DNA of 64,000 nt from Paracoccus hibiscisoli. Its GTDB lineage: Bacteria > Pseudomonadota > Alphaproteobacteria > Rhodobacterales > Rhodobacteraceae. The notes under the pieces were generated by a model. That model saw nothing but the letters and a program-made list of their open reading frames with translations. It searched no databases and was not told where the DNA came from. The stretch spans positions 1 through 64,000 of the forward strand of contig NZ_SUNH01000007.1 in NCBI RefSeq assembly GCF_005048265.1, read 5' to 3'. Both the position numbers and the translations under genes were made by a program. Positions 22,143 to 31,370 of this stretch are shown here, one piece after another. Numbering within the stretch: the first letter of the stretch is position 1; each line of letters opens with the position of its first letter.

Positions 22143-23315
22143 ATGAGCGATACCACCCCTAAGACCGCCGCCATCGTTGAGCTTTTCGATGTCGATTCAC
22201 CGTTTGAAGGGCCTGCGGTCCGCTGCCGCATCAAGCCTACCGGCCTGATGGTAACCGAAGGTGGCCGCGATGCCTCGGGTCGGGTTTCGCCCGACATCGC
22301 AGAAGCCATCGCCAATCTGGCGCTTGCGATCCGGCTGAAGAACGAGGGACGGTCCCAAGCGCATCTGCGCGATGCGATCAGCGAGGCGGGGCCGGGCCAC
22401 TTCATCACGATCAAGACACGCGAGACTAACACCATCTCCAAAGTCCTGACCGATGGGAACGTCCTGCTGATCGAGGGTAGGCTGATCGACGACAAGCACA
22501 TCTACGAGCCGGGGGACGTGGTTCCGCGCAGGGTCTGGCATCGCCTCACTGGCAACCCGCCTACCCCCATTGTCGACCCCGACATGACGCCCGAGGAAGC
22601 ACGCGAGCTGCTGCGCCGCGCGGGGCCTGGGCCGATTAGCTTCACCAAAGACGACACCGCAGCGTCAGGGTTTTACAAGGTCAACGTGCCTAACATAGGC
22701 AAGCTGGACGCCAGCAAGATCACGATTAAGGGCGAGGAACAGAAAGCCCCCCCGCTGTTCACCATCCAGAGCAAGCGCGGCGTGGTCGAGATTACCGAAT
22801 CCGGCGTCCGCGCAAACGATGGCGACCATGATGGCACGCTGATGAAGCACGCCATGGCCGCCCTGCCCCTGATCCTCGAACGCGAGCGCGACCGGCAGCT
22901 GTATGGGCCCCATAAGGTGATCAGCCTGCAGGACGCCGTGACGGCGATACGCGAGGCCATCGAGGATGGTGACGACGCGACGGTGGACGCCGCAGGTGAT
23001 GCCATCGCGGAGCTGGTCCGGTTCATCGGGCGCGCGGATGACGACGACACGGAGCTGGCCGAGGCCATCGCTCACGAGCGCAAGCGGGCGCAGGCCGAGG
23101 AAGCAGAGCGCGGCAGCGCAGAGACGATCACCGACGCCGAGGCCCACACGGGCGTTGCCGAGGGGCTGGCCGCAGCAGGACGGCTGACCTTTCGCGGCGA
23201 GCCGGTAAAAAAGGACCATCATTTCACAACCAAGGAACACAGGTCGGTCGATCCGGTCACGGGCCGCGTCACGGAAACCACCACGACCACCCATAGCTGG
23301 ACGCCGCGGCGCTGA
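22143..23315 (+). CDS. Hypothetical protein between terminase subunits
   Basis: 390 residues from ATG 22143 with CAGGAGGGACAG as ribosome site; an ATG at 22092 is an alternative. It has an N-terminal strand-rich region, a middle with TPEEARELLRRAGPGPISFT and DASKITIKGEEQKAPPLF, an acidic helical part (TELAEAIAHERKRAQAEEAE) and a Thr-rich end. No family recognised. Its size and position between small and large terminase are unusual; it may regulate packaging or be a minor virion protein. Confidence 0.65.
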   Translation: MSDTTPKTAAIVELFDVDSPFEGPAVRCRIKPTGLMVTEGGRDASGRVSPDIAEAIANLALAIRLKNEGRSQAHLRDAISEAGPGHFITIKTRETNTISKVLTDGNVLLIEGRLIDDKHIYEPGDVVPRRVWHRLTGNPPTPIVDPDMTPEEARELLRRAGPGPISFTKDDTAASGFYKVNVPNIGKLDASKITIKGEEQKAPPLFTIQSKRGVVEITESGVRANDGDHDGTLMKHAMAALPLILERERDRQLYGPHKVISLQDAVTAIREAIEDGDDATVDAAGDAIAELVRFIGRADDDDTELAEAIAHERKRAQAEEAERGSAETITDAEAHTGVAEGLAAAGRLTFRGEPVKKDHHFTTKEHRSVDPVTGRVTETTTTTHSWTPRR

Positions 23316-23386
23316 TGGCCCAGCCCCGCGCCATAGCAACGACATGGGCCGCCACGCGCGGCCCCTTTCGCATGGCGCGGCGATGA

Positions 23387-24982
23387 ATGAGCCGCGATTG
23401 GTCCCAGCCCCTGACCGAACCCCTGCCGGCGCCCAGCACGCCGGAAGAATGGGCCGCCTGCCTGGCAGACCCCTGGTGGCGGATATGCTCGGGCGTCCTC
23501 TACAAGATCATGGTCAAGGGCGACGACCAGGACGACACGGAGATAGGTCAGCTGGAGCCGTTCTTGCCGAACGTCAACCAGCTGCGGTTCCTGCATCGGT
23601 TCCACTATCGCAACACCATCCTGAAAGCCCGGCAGTTGGGCTTCACGACCTTTGCCGCCATCTGGGGGCTGGATCGTGCTTTGTGGACGAAAAACCAACG
23701 CTGCGGGATCATCGCGCAGGATCAGGACACGGCATCCGCCATCCTGAAGGACAAGGTGCTGCTGGCCTACGAGAACATGCCGCAGCACATCACCGACGCG
23801 ATGGGGTTCAAGAACCGCACCGCGAAGGAGCTGCACTTCGCCCACAACAACAGCTCGATGCGCGTGGCCACGTCGATGCGGGGCGGCACCATCCATTTCC
23901 TGCACGTCTCGGAGCTGGGCAAGATCAGCGCCACCTATCCGGCCAAGGCCAAGGAGGTCCAGACGGGATCGCTGCCAGCGGTGCCCGCAGCAGGTATCGC
24001 CACGATCGAGTCCACCGCCGAGGGCGCAGAGGGGCTGTTCTTTGACATGACCAGCCGCGCCGAAGCCCTCGCCATCTCGAACACGCCCCTGAACAAGGGC
24101 GATTACAAGTTCCATTTCTTCCCGTGGTTCATGGAGCCCGGCTATCGGGCCGACCCTGCGCGCGTGCGGATCAGCCTCAAGCAGCACGAGTACTTCGACA
24201 AGCTGGAGGCCGAGACAGGCCACTCGATCGATATGCACCAGCGCGCCTGGTATGTGATCAAGCTGGAAGCCGATTTCAGCGGCGACCAGCAGATGATGCA
24301 GCAGGAGATGCCCAGCACGCCCGCCGAGGCGTGGTCGCGCAGCACCGCCGGCACATTCCTGACACCCCAGATCACCGCAGCCCGCGCCGCAGGCCGTATC
24401 GGGAAAGTGCCGCACGTCGCATCCCTGCCCGTCCACACCTTCTGGGACATTGGCGGCAGCGACGGCACCGGCATCTGGATGGGCCAGCAGGTCGGCCTGT
24501 CTATGCACATGATCCGCTACCTGGAGGACTGGAGCAAAGGCTACGCCCACTTCATCAACCAGATCGAGAGCCACGGCTATGTTCTGGGCGATCACTACCT
24601 GCCGCACGATGCCGCGGCAGAGCGCCAGGGCAAGGATGGCCTCTATTCGCCCCTGTCCATGCTGCAAGACCTGCGCCCGCGCTGGCGGTTCCACATCGTG
24701 CCCCGCATCCACGACTTCACCGCAGGCATCACCATCCTGCGCGAGCGGTTCAACGAGCTGTGGATCGACGCCGAGGGCTGCAAGGAGGGCATCACCCACC
24801 TGGAGCTGTACCGCAAGCGGTTTAACACCAGCACCAAGACCTTCGCAGACGAGCCGCAGAAGCATGACGGCCACTCCGAAGCCCCCGACGCCCTGCGCCA
24901 GTGGGCGCAAGGGTTCACCCCCTCCCACGCAACAGGCGAGCGGAAGAAGCCCGTGCGCCGCAGATCAGGACTGACAGCATGA
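23387..24982 (+). CDS. terL: Terminase large subunit
   Basis: 531 residues. The ATPase domain has a Walker A-like KARQLGFTT (residues 80-88), which is the variant form seen in many phage motors, and a Walker B-like HFLHVSELG. The C-terminal RNase H-like nuclease domain begins near HTFWDIGGSDGTGIWMGQ and contains a later acidic DALRQWAQ-type helix. It pumps DNA into the procapsid and cuts it. The start at 23387 follows a stop directly. The 71 bp between it and the preceding gene hold only a 23-codon frame of doubtful meaning. Confidence 0.95.
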   Translation: MSRDWSQPLTEPLPAPSTPEEWAACLADPWWRICSGVLYKIMVKGDDQDDTEIGQLEPFLPNVNQLRFLHRFHYRNTILKARQLGFTTFAAIWGLDRALWTKNQRCGIIAQDQDTASAILKDKVLLAYENMPQHITDAMGFKNRTAKELHFAHNNSSMRVATSMRGGTIHFLHVSELGKISATYPAKAKEVQTGSLPAVPAAGIATIESTAEGAEGLFFDMTSRAEALAISNTPLNKGDYKFHFFPWFMEPGYRADPARVRISLKQHEYFDKLEAETGHSIDMHQRAWYVIKLEADFSGDQQMMQQEMPSTPAEAWSRSTAGTFLTPQITAARAAGRIGKVPHVASLPVHTFWDIGGSDGTGIWMGQQVGLSMHMIRYLEDWSKGYAHFINQIESHGYVLGDHYLPHDAAAERQGKDGLYSPLSMLQDLRPRWRFHIVPRIHDFTAGITILRERFNELWIDAEGCKEGITHLELYRKRFNTSTKTFADEPQKHDGHSEAPDALRQWAQGFTPSHATGERKKPVRRRSGLTA

Positions 24983-25194
24983 GCAACCAAGCCCCCACCC
25001 CGAGCCTGACCGATCTGGAAGCGCGCCTTGAGATGTCGATGCGTGCCACGCTGAAAGCCGCCGCCGATGTCGTCGCGGCAGGCGGCAGCGTCGAGGAAAC
25101 CGCCAGCACCAGCAAGCTGAAGGACGGCCTCCTCGTCCAGGGCATTGTCATGGTGTCGATGACCGGCTTCAAGCAAGAGCCGGTGACGCCGTGA
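24979..25194 (+). CDS. Small hypothetical protein (71 aa)
   Basis: ATG 24979 overlaps the terL stop. The product (MSNQAPTPSLTDLEARLEMS) has two helices, the first amphipathic, ending in VQGIVMVSMTGFKQEPVTP. Coupled by GTGA to the next gene. Small proteins between terL and the portal are common; function unknown. Confidence 0.6.
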   Translation: MSNQAPTPSLTDLEARLEMSMRATLKAAADVVAAGGSVEETASTSKLKDGLLVQGIVMVSMTGFKQEPVTP

Positions 25195-25397
25195 GCTCGC
25201 CGCAATCCCCCCGCACCTCGGTGCTGCAATTCGCGGCGCAGGTCGCAGCCCAGCAGACCACAGCAGCCCTGACCGTCATCGCCCTCCGCGAGGATGGCAG
25301 CGTCACCATCCAGACCGAGGGCGACGTTGCGATGTTCCTGCTGGCGGTTGAGCAAGCCAAGCACTCCATGCTGGCGAACCTTGGCAAGGAGGGCTGA
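25191..25397 (+). CDS. Small hypothetical protein (68 aa)
   Basis: GTG start at 25191 overlapping the upstream stop. The product (MSSPQSPRTSVLQFAAQVAA) is mixed alpha/beta with ALTVIALREDGSVTIQTEGD. No recognisable family. Position and coupling support it. Confidence 0.55.
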   Translation: MSSPQSPRTSVLQFAAQVAAQQTTAALTVIALREDGSVTIQTEGDVAMFLLAVEQAKHSMLANLGKEG

Positions 25398-25400
25398 CCA

Positions 25401-25916
25401 GTGAATCCGCGCTTCAAGCTCGCCCGCATGTCCCTGGACGCCCGCCCGGTGGTCGACCTTGCCATGCGACATTTCGAGACGGTCAGCGGCAATATCCGCG
25501 TGACCGGGACATGGTTCATGGACCCGGATACGCGCCGCAGCCAGCCGTGCCTGGTGCTGACCGATGCAACCAAGCCCCTGCGGACCGATCGCGTGGTGCC
25601 CTGCATCGTCACCCTGGATCAGGCGTGGCGCTGGACGGTCGAGATGGGCGAGCCCCAGCACGTCTGGCCCATCATCGCAGGATGGATTCGGGAAGGCGTC
25701 CTGCCTGGCCAGCCCACGAACAAGCAGGACATGTGGGCTGTTTTTGACGCGATTCAGTGCCGCCTGACTGATATGATGATGATGCCGCCGATGCCTGCCG
25801 CCCCGGCCGCGAAATATGGCACGCCCCCCGAAACTGTCGGGGAGCTGGTCATCACGGATCGAAACACCGGGGCGGTGTTGCAAGAGGTGGAGCTGACCAA
25901 GCATGTTCGACATTGA
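25401..25916 (+). CDS. Hypothetical protein upstream of the portal
   Basis: 171 residues (GTG at 25401, MNPRFKLARMSLDARPVVDL), alpha/beta, containing VTLDQAWRWTVEMGEPQHVW and a Met/Pro-rich loop (DMMMMPPMPAAPAAKYGTPP). It overlaps the portal gene by 14 bp. I cannot assign a function; a head-assembly accessory is possible. Confidence 0.6.
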   Translation: MNPRFKLARMSLDARPVVDLAMRHFETVSGNIRVTGTWFMDPDTRRSQPCLVLTDATKPLRTDRVVPCIVTLDQAWRWTVEMGEPQHVWPIIAGWIREGVLPGQPTNKQDMWAVFDAIQCRLTDMMMMPPMPAAPAAKYGTPPETVGELVITDRNTGAVLQEVELTKHVRH

Positions 25917-28179
25917 TTTTTCGGGTGGCCGCATCCTCACGGTGAACGGCCACCCCTACAATTCGCGGCCCGGCGAGGTGCCGTTCATCGACAGCGCGGC
26001 TGCGCAAATCCAGAGCGACCAAGGCCGGTCCGTAGGCGAGGCCAAGGTCGACAAGCTAGACCAGCCGAAGGCCCAAGAGCTGTTCAAGCGCCTTCTGGCC
26101 ATCTATCGCTACGAGTTGGAGCGACAGGCGCAGAACCGCTACGAAATGCGGGTCGATGAGGATTTCTACGATCATATCCAGTGGACGCTGGAGGAGGTCG
26201 CAGAGCTTGAAGGCCGTGGGCAAGCGCCGCTGGTGTTCAACCTGATCCAGACCACGATCAACTGGCTGCTGGGCACGCAGCGCCGCGCGCCGCAGGATTA
26301 CAAGATCCTGCCCCGCACGAAATACGGGCTGCAGTCTGCCGAGTCCAAGACGGAGCTGCTCCGCCACGTCCGCGACGTGAACCACTCGAACCACCATGTC
26401 AGCCTGGCATTTGCGGATGCGGTCAAGGCGGGCATCGGCTGGCTTGAGACGGGCGAAGGCGACCCCGCCGAGGGCGTGCGCGTGTTCGATCGGCGCGAGC
26501 CCTGGGCCAATATGCTGTGGGACAGCCGCGCGCAGGAGATGGACCTGTCCGACTGTCGCTATGTCACCCGCATGAAATGGCTCGATCTGGACATTGCGGC
26601 GGCCCTGTTCCCCAAGCGCATCGGCATCCTCGAAAAGTCCAGGGAAAACCGCCTCTATATGGTCGGCCAGTCGGACTATGGCGACGACGCCAGCGACAGC
26701 CACGAGGAAGACACCAACACCAACGTGGGCCACGAGGTCACGTCCGGTGGCGCCTATATCCGCGACCGCATCCGCTGCATCGAGATGTGGTTCAAGATGC
26801 CTGCCACAGTGCCGGTTATCTCGGGCGGTCAGTTCCGCGGCGAGGTCTTCGATGAATGGTCGCGCGGCCACTGGGATGAGATGGTCCACGAGCGCGCAAC
26901 CCTGGTGATGCGCCCCCGCATGGTGATCCATGTGGCCGTGATGACCGAGTTCGGCTTGCTGGACCTGCGCCAGTCGCCCTATCGCCACAACCGCTTCCCC
27001 TTCACCCCCATGTGGGGCTATCGCCGCGCGCGCGACGGGATGCCCTATGGCGCGATCCGAGGCCTGCGCGGCCCGCAGCGCGACCTGAACAAGCGCGCGT
27101 CCAAGGCCCTGCACCACCTGTCAACGGTTCAGGTGACGGTCGAGGACGGCGCGGTGGATGACATCGAGGAACTGCGCGATGAGGCGGGCCGCCCCGACAG
27201 CGTGATCGTCTACAAGGCAGGCAAGCAGCCCCCGAGGATCGACAAGAACACCGAGGTCGCAGCCGCCCATCTGCAGCTGATGGACAAGGACGCGCAGATG
27301 ATCCAGTCGGTCGGCGGCGTGACCGACGAAAACCTGGGGCGCAGGTCCAACGCCACCAGCGGCAAGGCCATCATGGCCCGGCAGGATCAGGGTTCGCTGG
27401 CGACCAGCACCTTCTTTGACAACCTGCGCTATGCGGCCATGCTGCACGGCGAGAAGCAGATCATCAACGTCGAACAGTTCTACACCGAGCAGGATGAAAT
27501 CCGCATTCTGGACAGCCGGGGCAAGCCTGACTTCAAGCAGGTCAACGACCCCGAGCATCCCGAGAACGCGATCGACATGTTCAAGGCCGACTTCATCATC
27601 GAGGAGGAAGATTGGCGGGCCAGCACGCGACAGGCGCAGGCCGAGCAGCTGCTGCAGCTCATGGAACGCCTGGCGGCCACAGCGCCCGAGATCGTTATTC
27701 AGACCCTCGATCTGACCATCGAGGCGCTGGACGTGCCGAAGCGGGACGAGATCGTGAAGCGCATCCGGCAGATCACCGGTGCCGCTGACCCCGACGAGGA
27801 TCCGAACAACCCGAGCGAGGAGACGATCCAGCGTCAGCAGGCCGCCAATGCCGCCGCAGCGATGCAGCAGCGCGCCCAGGAGGCCGAGATTGCCGGTCTG
27901 GAGGCCAAGACCGCCAAGACGCAGGTCGAGGCACAGAAGGTCAGCGCAAGCCTGCGTGGGACAAGCCTGGACGATCTGAAGAAGGCCGTCGAGGCCGCGA
28001 TGCAGATTGCCGGTGCGCCGGCCATCGGTGCCGCCGTCGATCAGATCATGGCCGCCGCGATGGAGGACGCCCAAGCCGAAGGCCAAGCGCCCGCAATGGC
28101 CCCCGAGATTGACCCCGCAATGGGCGCTGAACCGCCCATGCCCGACCCGGCAGCACCCCCCGCTGCCCTGCCCATGTGA
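25903..28179 (+). CDS. Portal protein, P22 type
   Basis: 758 residues, the large size of P22-like portals. Characteristic segments include QNRYEMRVDEDFYDHIQWTL, PLVFNLIQTTINWLLGTQRR, the HVSLAFADAVKAGIGWLETG helix, MWGYRRARDGMPYGAIRGLR and NATSGKAIMARQDQGSLATS. A long Ala/Gln/Glu-rich helix near the C-terminus (about 640-700) corresponds to the barrel of P22-type portals. It forms the dodecameric DNA gate at one capsid vertex. With an N4 gp56-type capsid protein downstream, this is a short-tailed phage head module. Confidence 0.92.
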   Translation: MFDIDFSGGRILTVNGHPYNSRPGEVPFIDSAAAQIQSDQGRSVGEAKVDKLDQPKAQELFKRLLAIYRYELERQAQNRYEMRVDEDFYDHIQWTLEEVAELEGRGQAPLVFNLIQTTINWLLGTQRRAPQDYKILPRTKYGLQSAESKTELLRHVRDVNHSNHHVSLAFADAVKAGIGWLETGEGDPAEGVRVFDRREPWANMLWDSRAQEMDLSDCRYVTRMKWLDLDIAAALFPKRIGILEKSRENRLYMVGQSDYGDDASDSHEEDTNTNVGHEVTSGGAYIRDRIRCIEMWFKMPATVPVISGGQFRGEVFDEWSRGHWDEMVHERATLVMRPRMVIHVAVMTEFGLLDLRQSPYRHNRFPFTPMWGYRRARDGMPYGAIRGLRGPQRDLNKRASKALHHLSTVQVTVEDGAVDDIEELRDEAGRPDSVIVYKAGKQPPRIDKNTEVAAAHLQLMDKDAQMIQSVGGVTDENLGRRSNATSGKAIMARQDQGSLATSTFFDNLRYAAMLHGEKQIINVEQFYTEQDEIRILDSRGKPDFKQVNDPEHPENAIDMFKADFIIEEEDWRASTRQAQAEQLLQLMERLAATAPEIVIQTLDLTIEALDVPKRDEIVKRIRQITGAADPDEDPNNPSEETIQRQQAANAAAAMQQRAQEAEIAGLEAKTAKTQVEAQKVSASLRGTSLDDLKKAVEAAMQIAGAPAIGAAVDQIMAAAMEDAQAEGQAPAMAPEIDPAMGAEPPMPDPAAPPAALPM

Positions 28180-28190
28180 GAGGAAACACC

Positions 28191-29318
28191 GTGTCCAAGA
28201 GCAACCTGAACACCGCCGCCGAGGATGATCTGCGCGCCATGGGCTTGCCCGCGGCGTTCACGATGGATGACCTGCGCGCGGCCTTCGATCCCGCCGAGAT
28301 CGCCGCAATGTCCGAGGGCGATGACCCGCTGGTCACTGACCTGCCCGAAGATCTGCGCGCCGCAGGCGTCAAGTCCAAGTCCGCATATGACGAACTGAAC
28401 GAAACCGCAGAGGAAGGCGACGGCGATGATGGCGATGATGATCCTGATGGCAATGGCGATGCCGATGCAGACGAGGACGATCAGGACGGCGACGAGGGCG
28501 ACGATCCCGACGCCGAGGGTGACGGCGAAGGCGACGAGGATGCTGGCGACCAGGCCGACGATGGCGCGGACGCGGATGCACCGGGCGATCAGCAGCCGCC
28601 CAAAGCGGACACGACGCCCGATCCGGTCCTGACCCTCAAGGACACGGCCGAGCTGGAAACCAAGGTCAACACCTTCGATTCCAAGCTGGAGGACTTGCAG
28701 GCGCTATACGACGATGGCGAGCTGACCAACGCCGAGTTCAAGGCCAAGCTGAAGGAGCTGACCACCGAACAGTCGAAGGCCACTGTCGAGCTGGAGCGGG
28801 CCCAGGAGGCCAACCAGCGCGTCCAGCAGGAGTATGCGCAGTCCTGGTATGGCAAGGTGGCATCCTACACCGCCGCGCGCCCCGAGCTGATGGACCAGAC
28901 CCCCATTCCGGGTCTGCCCGAGGGTGCCAGTGCCTTCAAGGTGTTCGACAACGCCCTGCGTCACGTCACCAGCGAGGCCGGGCGTGAAGCGTTCGGGCAT
29001 CTGACCATGGCCCAGAAGATCGACGCCGCGGCCAAGATCAGCAATGCCTACATCGAACAGACCGCAGGCAAGCCCCTCAAGGCCACCGATCCCAAGCCGA
29101 AGCCCAAGGGTGACGGCAAGAAGGCCGAGAAGCCCGGGCCGCGCACCGACAAGCGCCCGGATCGCGTGCAGACCCTGGGCGACGTGCCCGCCGCATCGGA
29201 CATGGACGTGCAGAACAGCCGCTTTGCAGCCCTGGACAGCATGGACCCGATGGAGGCCGAGGACGCCATCGCCCGCATGAGCAAGTCCGAGCGCGAGAAG
29301 TACCTGGCGGGCCAGTAA
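28191..29318 (+). CDS. Scaffold-like acidic protein
   Basis: 375 residues from GTG 28191, chosen because GAGGAAACACC precedes it; an upstream ATG at 28176 is possible. A very acidic Asp/Glu tract (about 65-130, repeats of GDGDDGDD type) is followed by a long coiled coil (LETKVNTFDSKLEDLQALYD and onward) and a basic C-terminal tail with KPKPKGDGKKAEKPG. Acidic-coil-basic layout and the place between portal and capsid gene are typical of scaffolding proteins that shape the procapsid. Assignment is by layout, not by a named domain. Confidence 0.7.
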   Translation: MSKSNLNTAAEDDLRAMGLPAAFTMDDLRAAFDPAEIAAMSEGDDPLVTDLPEDLRAAGVKSKSAYDELNETAEEGDGDDGDDDPDGNGDADADEDDQDGDEGDDPDAEGDGEGDEDAGDQADDGADADAPGDQQPPKADTTPDPVLTLKDTAELETKVNTFDSKLEDLQALYDDGELTNAEFKAKLKELTTEQSKATVELERAQEANQRVQQEYAQSWYGKVASYTAARPELMDQTPIPGLPEGASAFKVFDNALRHVTSEAGREAFGHLTMAQKIDAAAKISNAYIEQTAGKPLKATDPKPKPKGDGKKAEKPGPRTDKRPDRVQTLGDVPAASDMDVQNSRFAALDSMDPMEAEDAIARMSKSEREKYLAGQ

Positions 29319-29372
29319 CACGACCGGCGCCCGGCAACGACCGGGCGTCACCACACACACGAGGGACGGACG

Positions 29373-29603
29373 ATGACGAAATCACGCGGCGGATATGGGC
29401 TGATGCGAACCTGTAGTGTCGCAAGCGGGCCCGTGTCCATCAGGATCGGTGAAATCACCGTCACCATCGCCCGTCTGCGGGACCAGACAGCCGATATCGG
29501 CGTCAAGGCACCACCCGAGATGTCCATCACGTTCGAGGATGGCCGCTCCGTCCATGATACTGTTGAGAACGCTATTCGATCCGTGTTAAAAGACGAGCAC
29601 TGA
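29373..29603 (+). CDS. CsrA-like translational regulator in the head module
   Basis: 76 residues with GAGGGACGGACG as ribosome site. VSIRIGEITVTIARLRDQ followed by ADIGVKAPPEMSI aligns over the CsrA core (pattern IGdeVTVtVl...vrIGVnAPkeVsV), giving the five-strand CsrA fold. The N-terminal strand and the Arg of the VHREE motif, both used for RNA contact, are not conserved, so binding may be altered. CsrA dimers bind GGA in mRNA leaders and block or stabilise translation. Lying directly before the major capsid gene, it could time capsid production or divert host Csr control. Family assignment is by eye. Confidence 0.7.
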   Translation: MTKSRGGYGLMRTCSVASGPVSIRIGEITVTIARLRDQTADIGVKAPPEMSITFEDGRSVHDTVENAIRSVLKDEH

Positions 29604-29666
29604 CCTCAAAGCACAGGATGTGTCGCGAAGTCGCAAACCCAACGGTCTGTGACAGGAGCCACATCC

Positions 29667-30785
29667 ATGAAGACCACCTTTGGAATCAATTCGCCCCAAG
29701 CCGTGAAGCGGTGGGCGAACGACCTTGCCACCCAAACCAGCAAAGAGATGTATTTCACCAAGTTCATCGGAACGGGTGAGAACAACATCATCGAGCGCAA
29801 GGTCGACCTCGAACAGGCGGCTGGCGACGAGATCATCTTCGACCTGAACATGAGCCTGCGCGGCGACATGACCGAGGGCGACGATGTTGTCGAGGGCCGT
29901 GAGGAAAACCTGACCTTCCTGCAGGACCGCGTTCGGATCGACCAGGCACGCAAGGGCACCGACGCCGGTGGCCGCATGACGCGCAAGCGCACGCTGCACA
30001 ACCTGCGCACCATCGCCCGCGACCGCACCGCCGAGTTCACCGCCGAGTGGACCGACGAGCTGATGATCGTCTATCTGTCCGGCGCGCAGCCCGGCCAGTA
30101 TGTGAACGAGGACGCCAAGGTTCGTCGGCCCTTCGCCAGCAACCCGATCGAGGCGCCCGACAGCTATCACATGGTCTATGGCGGTTCCGCCGTGTCGAAA
30201 GCCACGCTGGAAGTCACCCACACCATGTCGCGCGAGCTGATCGAGCGCACCTCCGTCATGCCCAAGATGATGACGGCCATCGACCCCACCGGCCAGACCG
30301 TCAAGATGAGCCCGGTTCGGCTGGAGGAAGGCGGCAAGCACTTCCTGATGCTGATGTCGCCGTTCCAGATGCACGACCTGCGCAACGGCGCGGGCGACCT
30401 GGGCTGGGCCGCCATCCAGAAGTCGGCCGCCGCCGCCGAAGGCAAGAACAACCCGCTGTTCAAGGGTGGTTCGGGCATGATCAACAACACGGTGCTGCAC
30501 GAGCATGAGAACGTGCGCCGCTTCCGCGACTATGGCGCCGGCCAGAACGTCGAGGCACACCGCGCGCTGTTCATGGGCCGTCAGGCGGGCGTGCTGGCCT
30601 ACGGCAACGGTGGCAGCGGCAGCCGCTTCCAGTGGGTCGAGGAAAGCAAGGACGCGGGCAACCGTGTCGCCATCTACTGCGGCGCGATCTTGGGCTTCAA
30701 GAAGTCCCGCTTCGGTGGCCGCGACTTCGGCGTCATCACCGTGGACACCGCGTCCAAGAACCCGAACCCGGCCATCGCGGCCTGA
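29667..30785 (+). CDS. Major capsid protein, N4 gp56 family
   Basis: 372 residues from ATG 29667 with ACAGGAGCCACATCC upstream. The family is recognised by FGINSPQAVKRWANDLATQT, EMYFTKFIGTGENNIIERKV, LQDRVRIDQARKG, the RTLHNLRTIARDRTA segment and GVLAYGNGGSGSRFQWVEES near the C-terminus. N4 gp56-type proteins have the HK97 fold and build the icosahedral shell. A terminator-like hairpin follows at 30795, which would allow the strong capsid transcript to end early. Confidence 0.95.
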   Translation: MKTTFGINSPQAVKRWANDLATQTSKEMYFTKFIGTGENNIIERKVDLEQAAGDEIIFDLNMSLRGDMTEGDDVVEGREENLTFLQDRVRIDQARKGTDAGGRMTRKRTLHNLRTIARDRTAEFTAEWTDELMIVYLSGAQPGQYVNEDAKVRRPFASNPIEAPDSYHMVYGGSAVSKATLEVTHTMSRELIERTSVMPKMMTAIDPTGQTVKMSPVRLEEGGKHFLMLMSPFQMHDLRNGAGDLGWAAIQKSAAAAEGKNNPLFKGGSGMINNTVLHEHENVRRFRDYGAGQNVEAHRALFMGRQAGVLAYGNGGSGSRFQWVEESKDAGNRVAIYCGAILGFKKSRFGGRDFGVITVDTASKNPNPAIAA

Positions 30786-30794
30786 TAAGCGCCC

Positions 30795-30822
30795 GACCGG
30801 TCCCAGCACGGGGCCGGTCTTT
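30795..30822 (+). terminator. Terminator-like hairpin after the capsid gene
   Basis: GACCGG (30795) and CCGGTC (30814) plus inner CCC/GGG pairs, with one bulged T, form a stem around AGCACG, followed by TTT and C-run. Moderately strong. It sits 10 bp after the capsid stop and may attenuate read-through. Confidence 0.6.
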
Positions 30823-30848
30823 CCCCCATACGCCAGCAGGAGACACCG

Positions 30849-31295
30849 ATGGCTATCAAGACCTCCAAGTACACGGGCGGGAACGGGCGCAAACAGCTTC
30901 CGTCGCCCTATGTCGCTCACGTCGCCACCACCGAGATTGTGGAACACGTCTTCACCGAGGCCGTGGCCGCCGCCGACATTCTCGAACTGTGCTACCTGCC
31001 CCCGAACTGCCGGATCACCGATCTGCGCATCCAGACGGTCGGCACAGGTGCGGCAACCCTGACCATGGGCCTCATGTCGGGCGATGTCGGCAGTCTCAGC
31101 GCCGCCCGCACGATCGGAACCGAGCTGTTCAACGCCCAGGCCACGCCGACCACGGTTCAGGCCGCGACCCTCGCCAACCTGGCCGCGCTGATGTCCTCGC
31201 CCATGCCGCGTTCGATCGGCGTGCAGTTCTCGGCCAACGTCGCCGCGAACCCCGTCAACAAGATCATGGCGATCATCACCTACGCCTCGACCTGA
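30849..31295 (+). CDS. Putative head decoration or minor capsid protein
   Basis: 148 residues, strand-rich (MAIKTSKYTGGNGRKQLPSP, then VFTEAVAAADILELCYLPPN, ATLTMGLMSGDVGSLSAA). It sits alone between two terminators directly after the capsid gene, with GCAGGAGACACCG before the ATG. That is the usual place for a decoration or head-fiber protein. Family not recognised. Confidence 0.6.
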   Translation: MAIKTSKYTGGNGRKQLPSPYVAHVATTEIVEHVFTEAVAAADILELCYLPPNCRITDLRIQTVGTGAATLTMGLMSGDVGSLSAARTIGTELFNAQATPTTVQAATLANLAALMSSPMPRSIGVQFSANVAANPVNKIMAIITYAST

Positions 31296-31321
31296 TCCGG
31301 CGACGGATAGGACGATAACCC

Positions 31322-31353
31322 AGCCCCGGCCATTCCCCCGGCCGGGGCTTTTT
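31322..31353 (+). terminator. Strong rho-independent terminator
   Basis: AGCCCCGGCC (31322-31331) and GGCCGGGGCT (31340-31349) make a perfect 10-bp stem around an 8-base loop, followed by TTTTT to 31353. It ends the capsid/decoration transcript. The next gene starts 18 bp later. Confidence 0.92.
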
Positions 31354-31370
31354 CCCAAGGAGAGAGGCCC

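Noticed and set aside
23315..23386. 23-codon frame between the 390-aa protein and terL, coupled at both ends
   Set aside because: Junctions TGATG and TGA-ATG are suggestive, but 23 residues with no motif are too little to call a gene; it may only couple translation.
28420..28610. Repeat-like DNA in the scaffold gene
   Set aside because: Explained by an acidic Asp/Glu/Gly tract encoded with GAC/GAT/GGC codons; not a separate repeat element.
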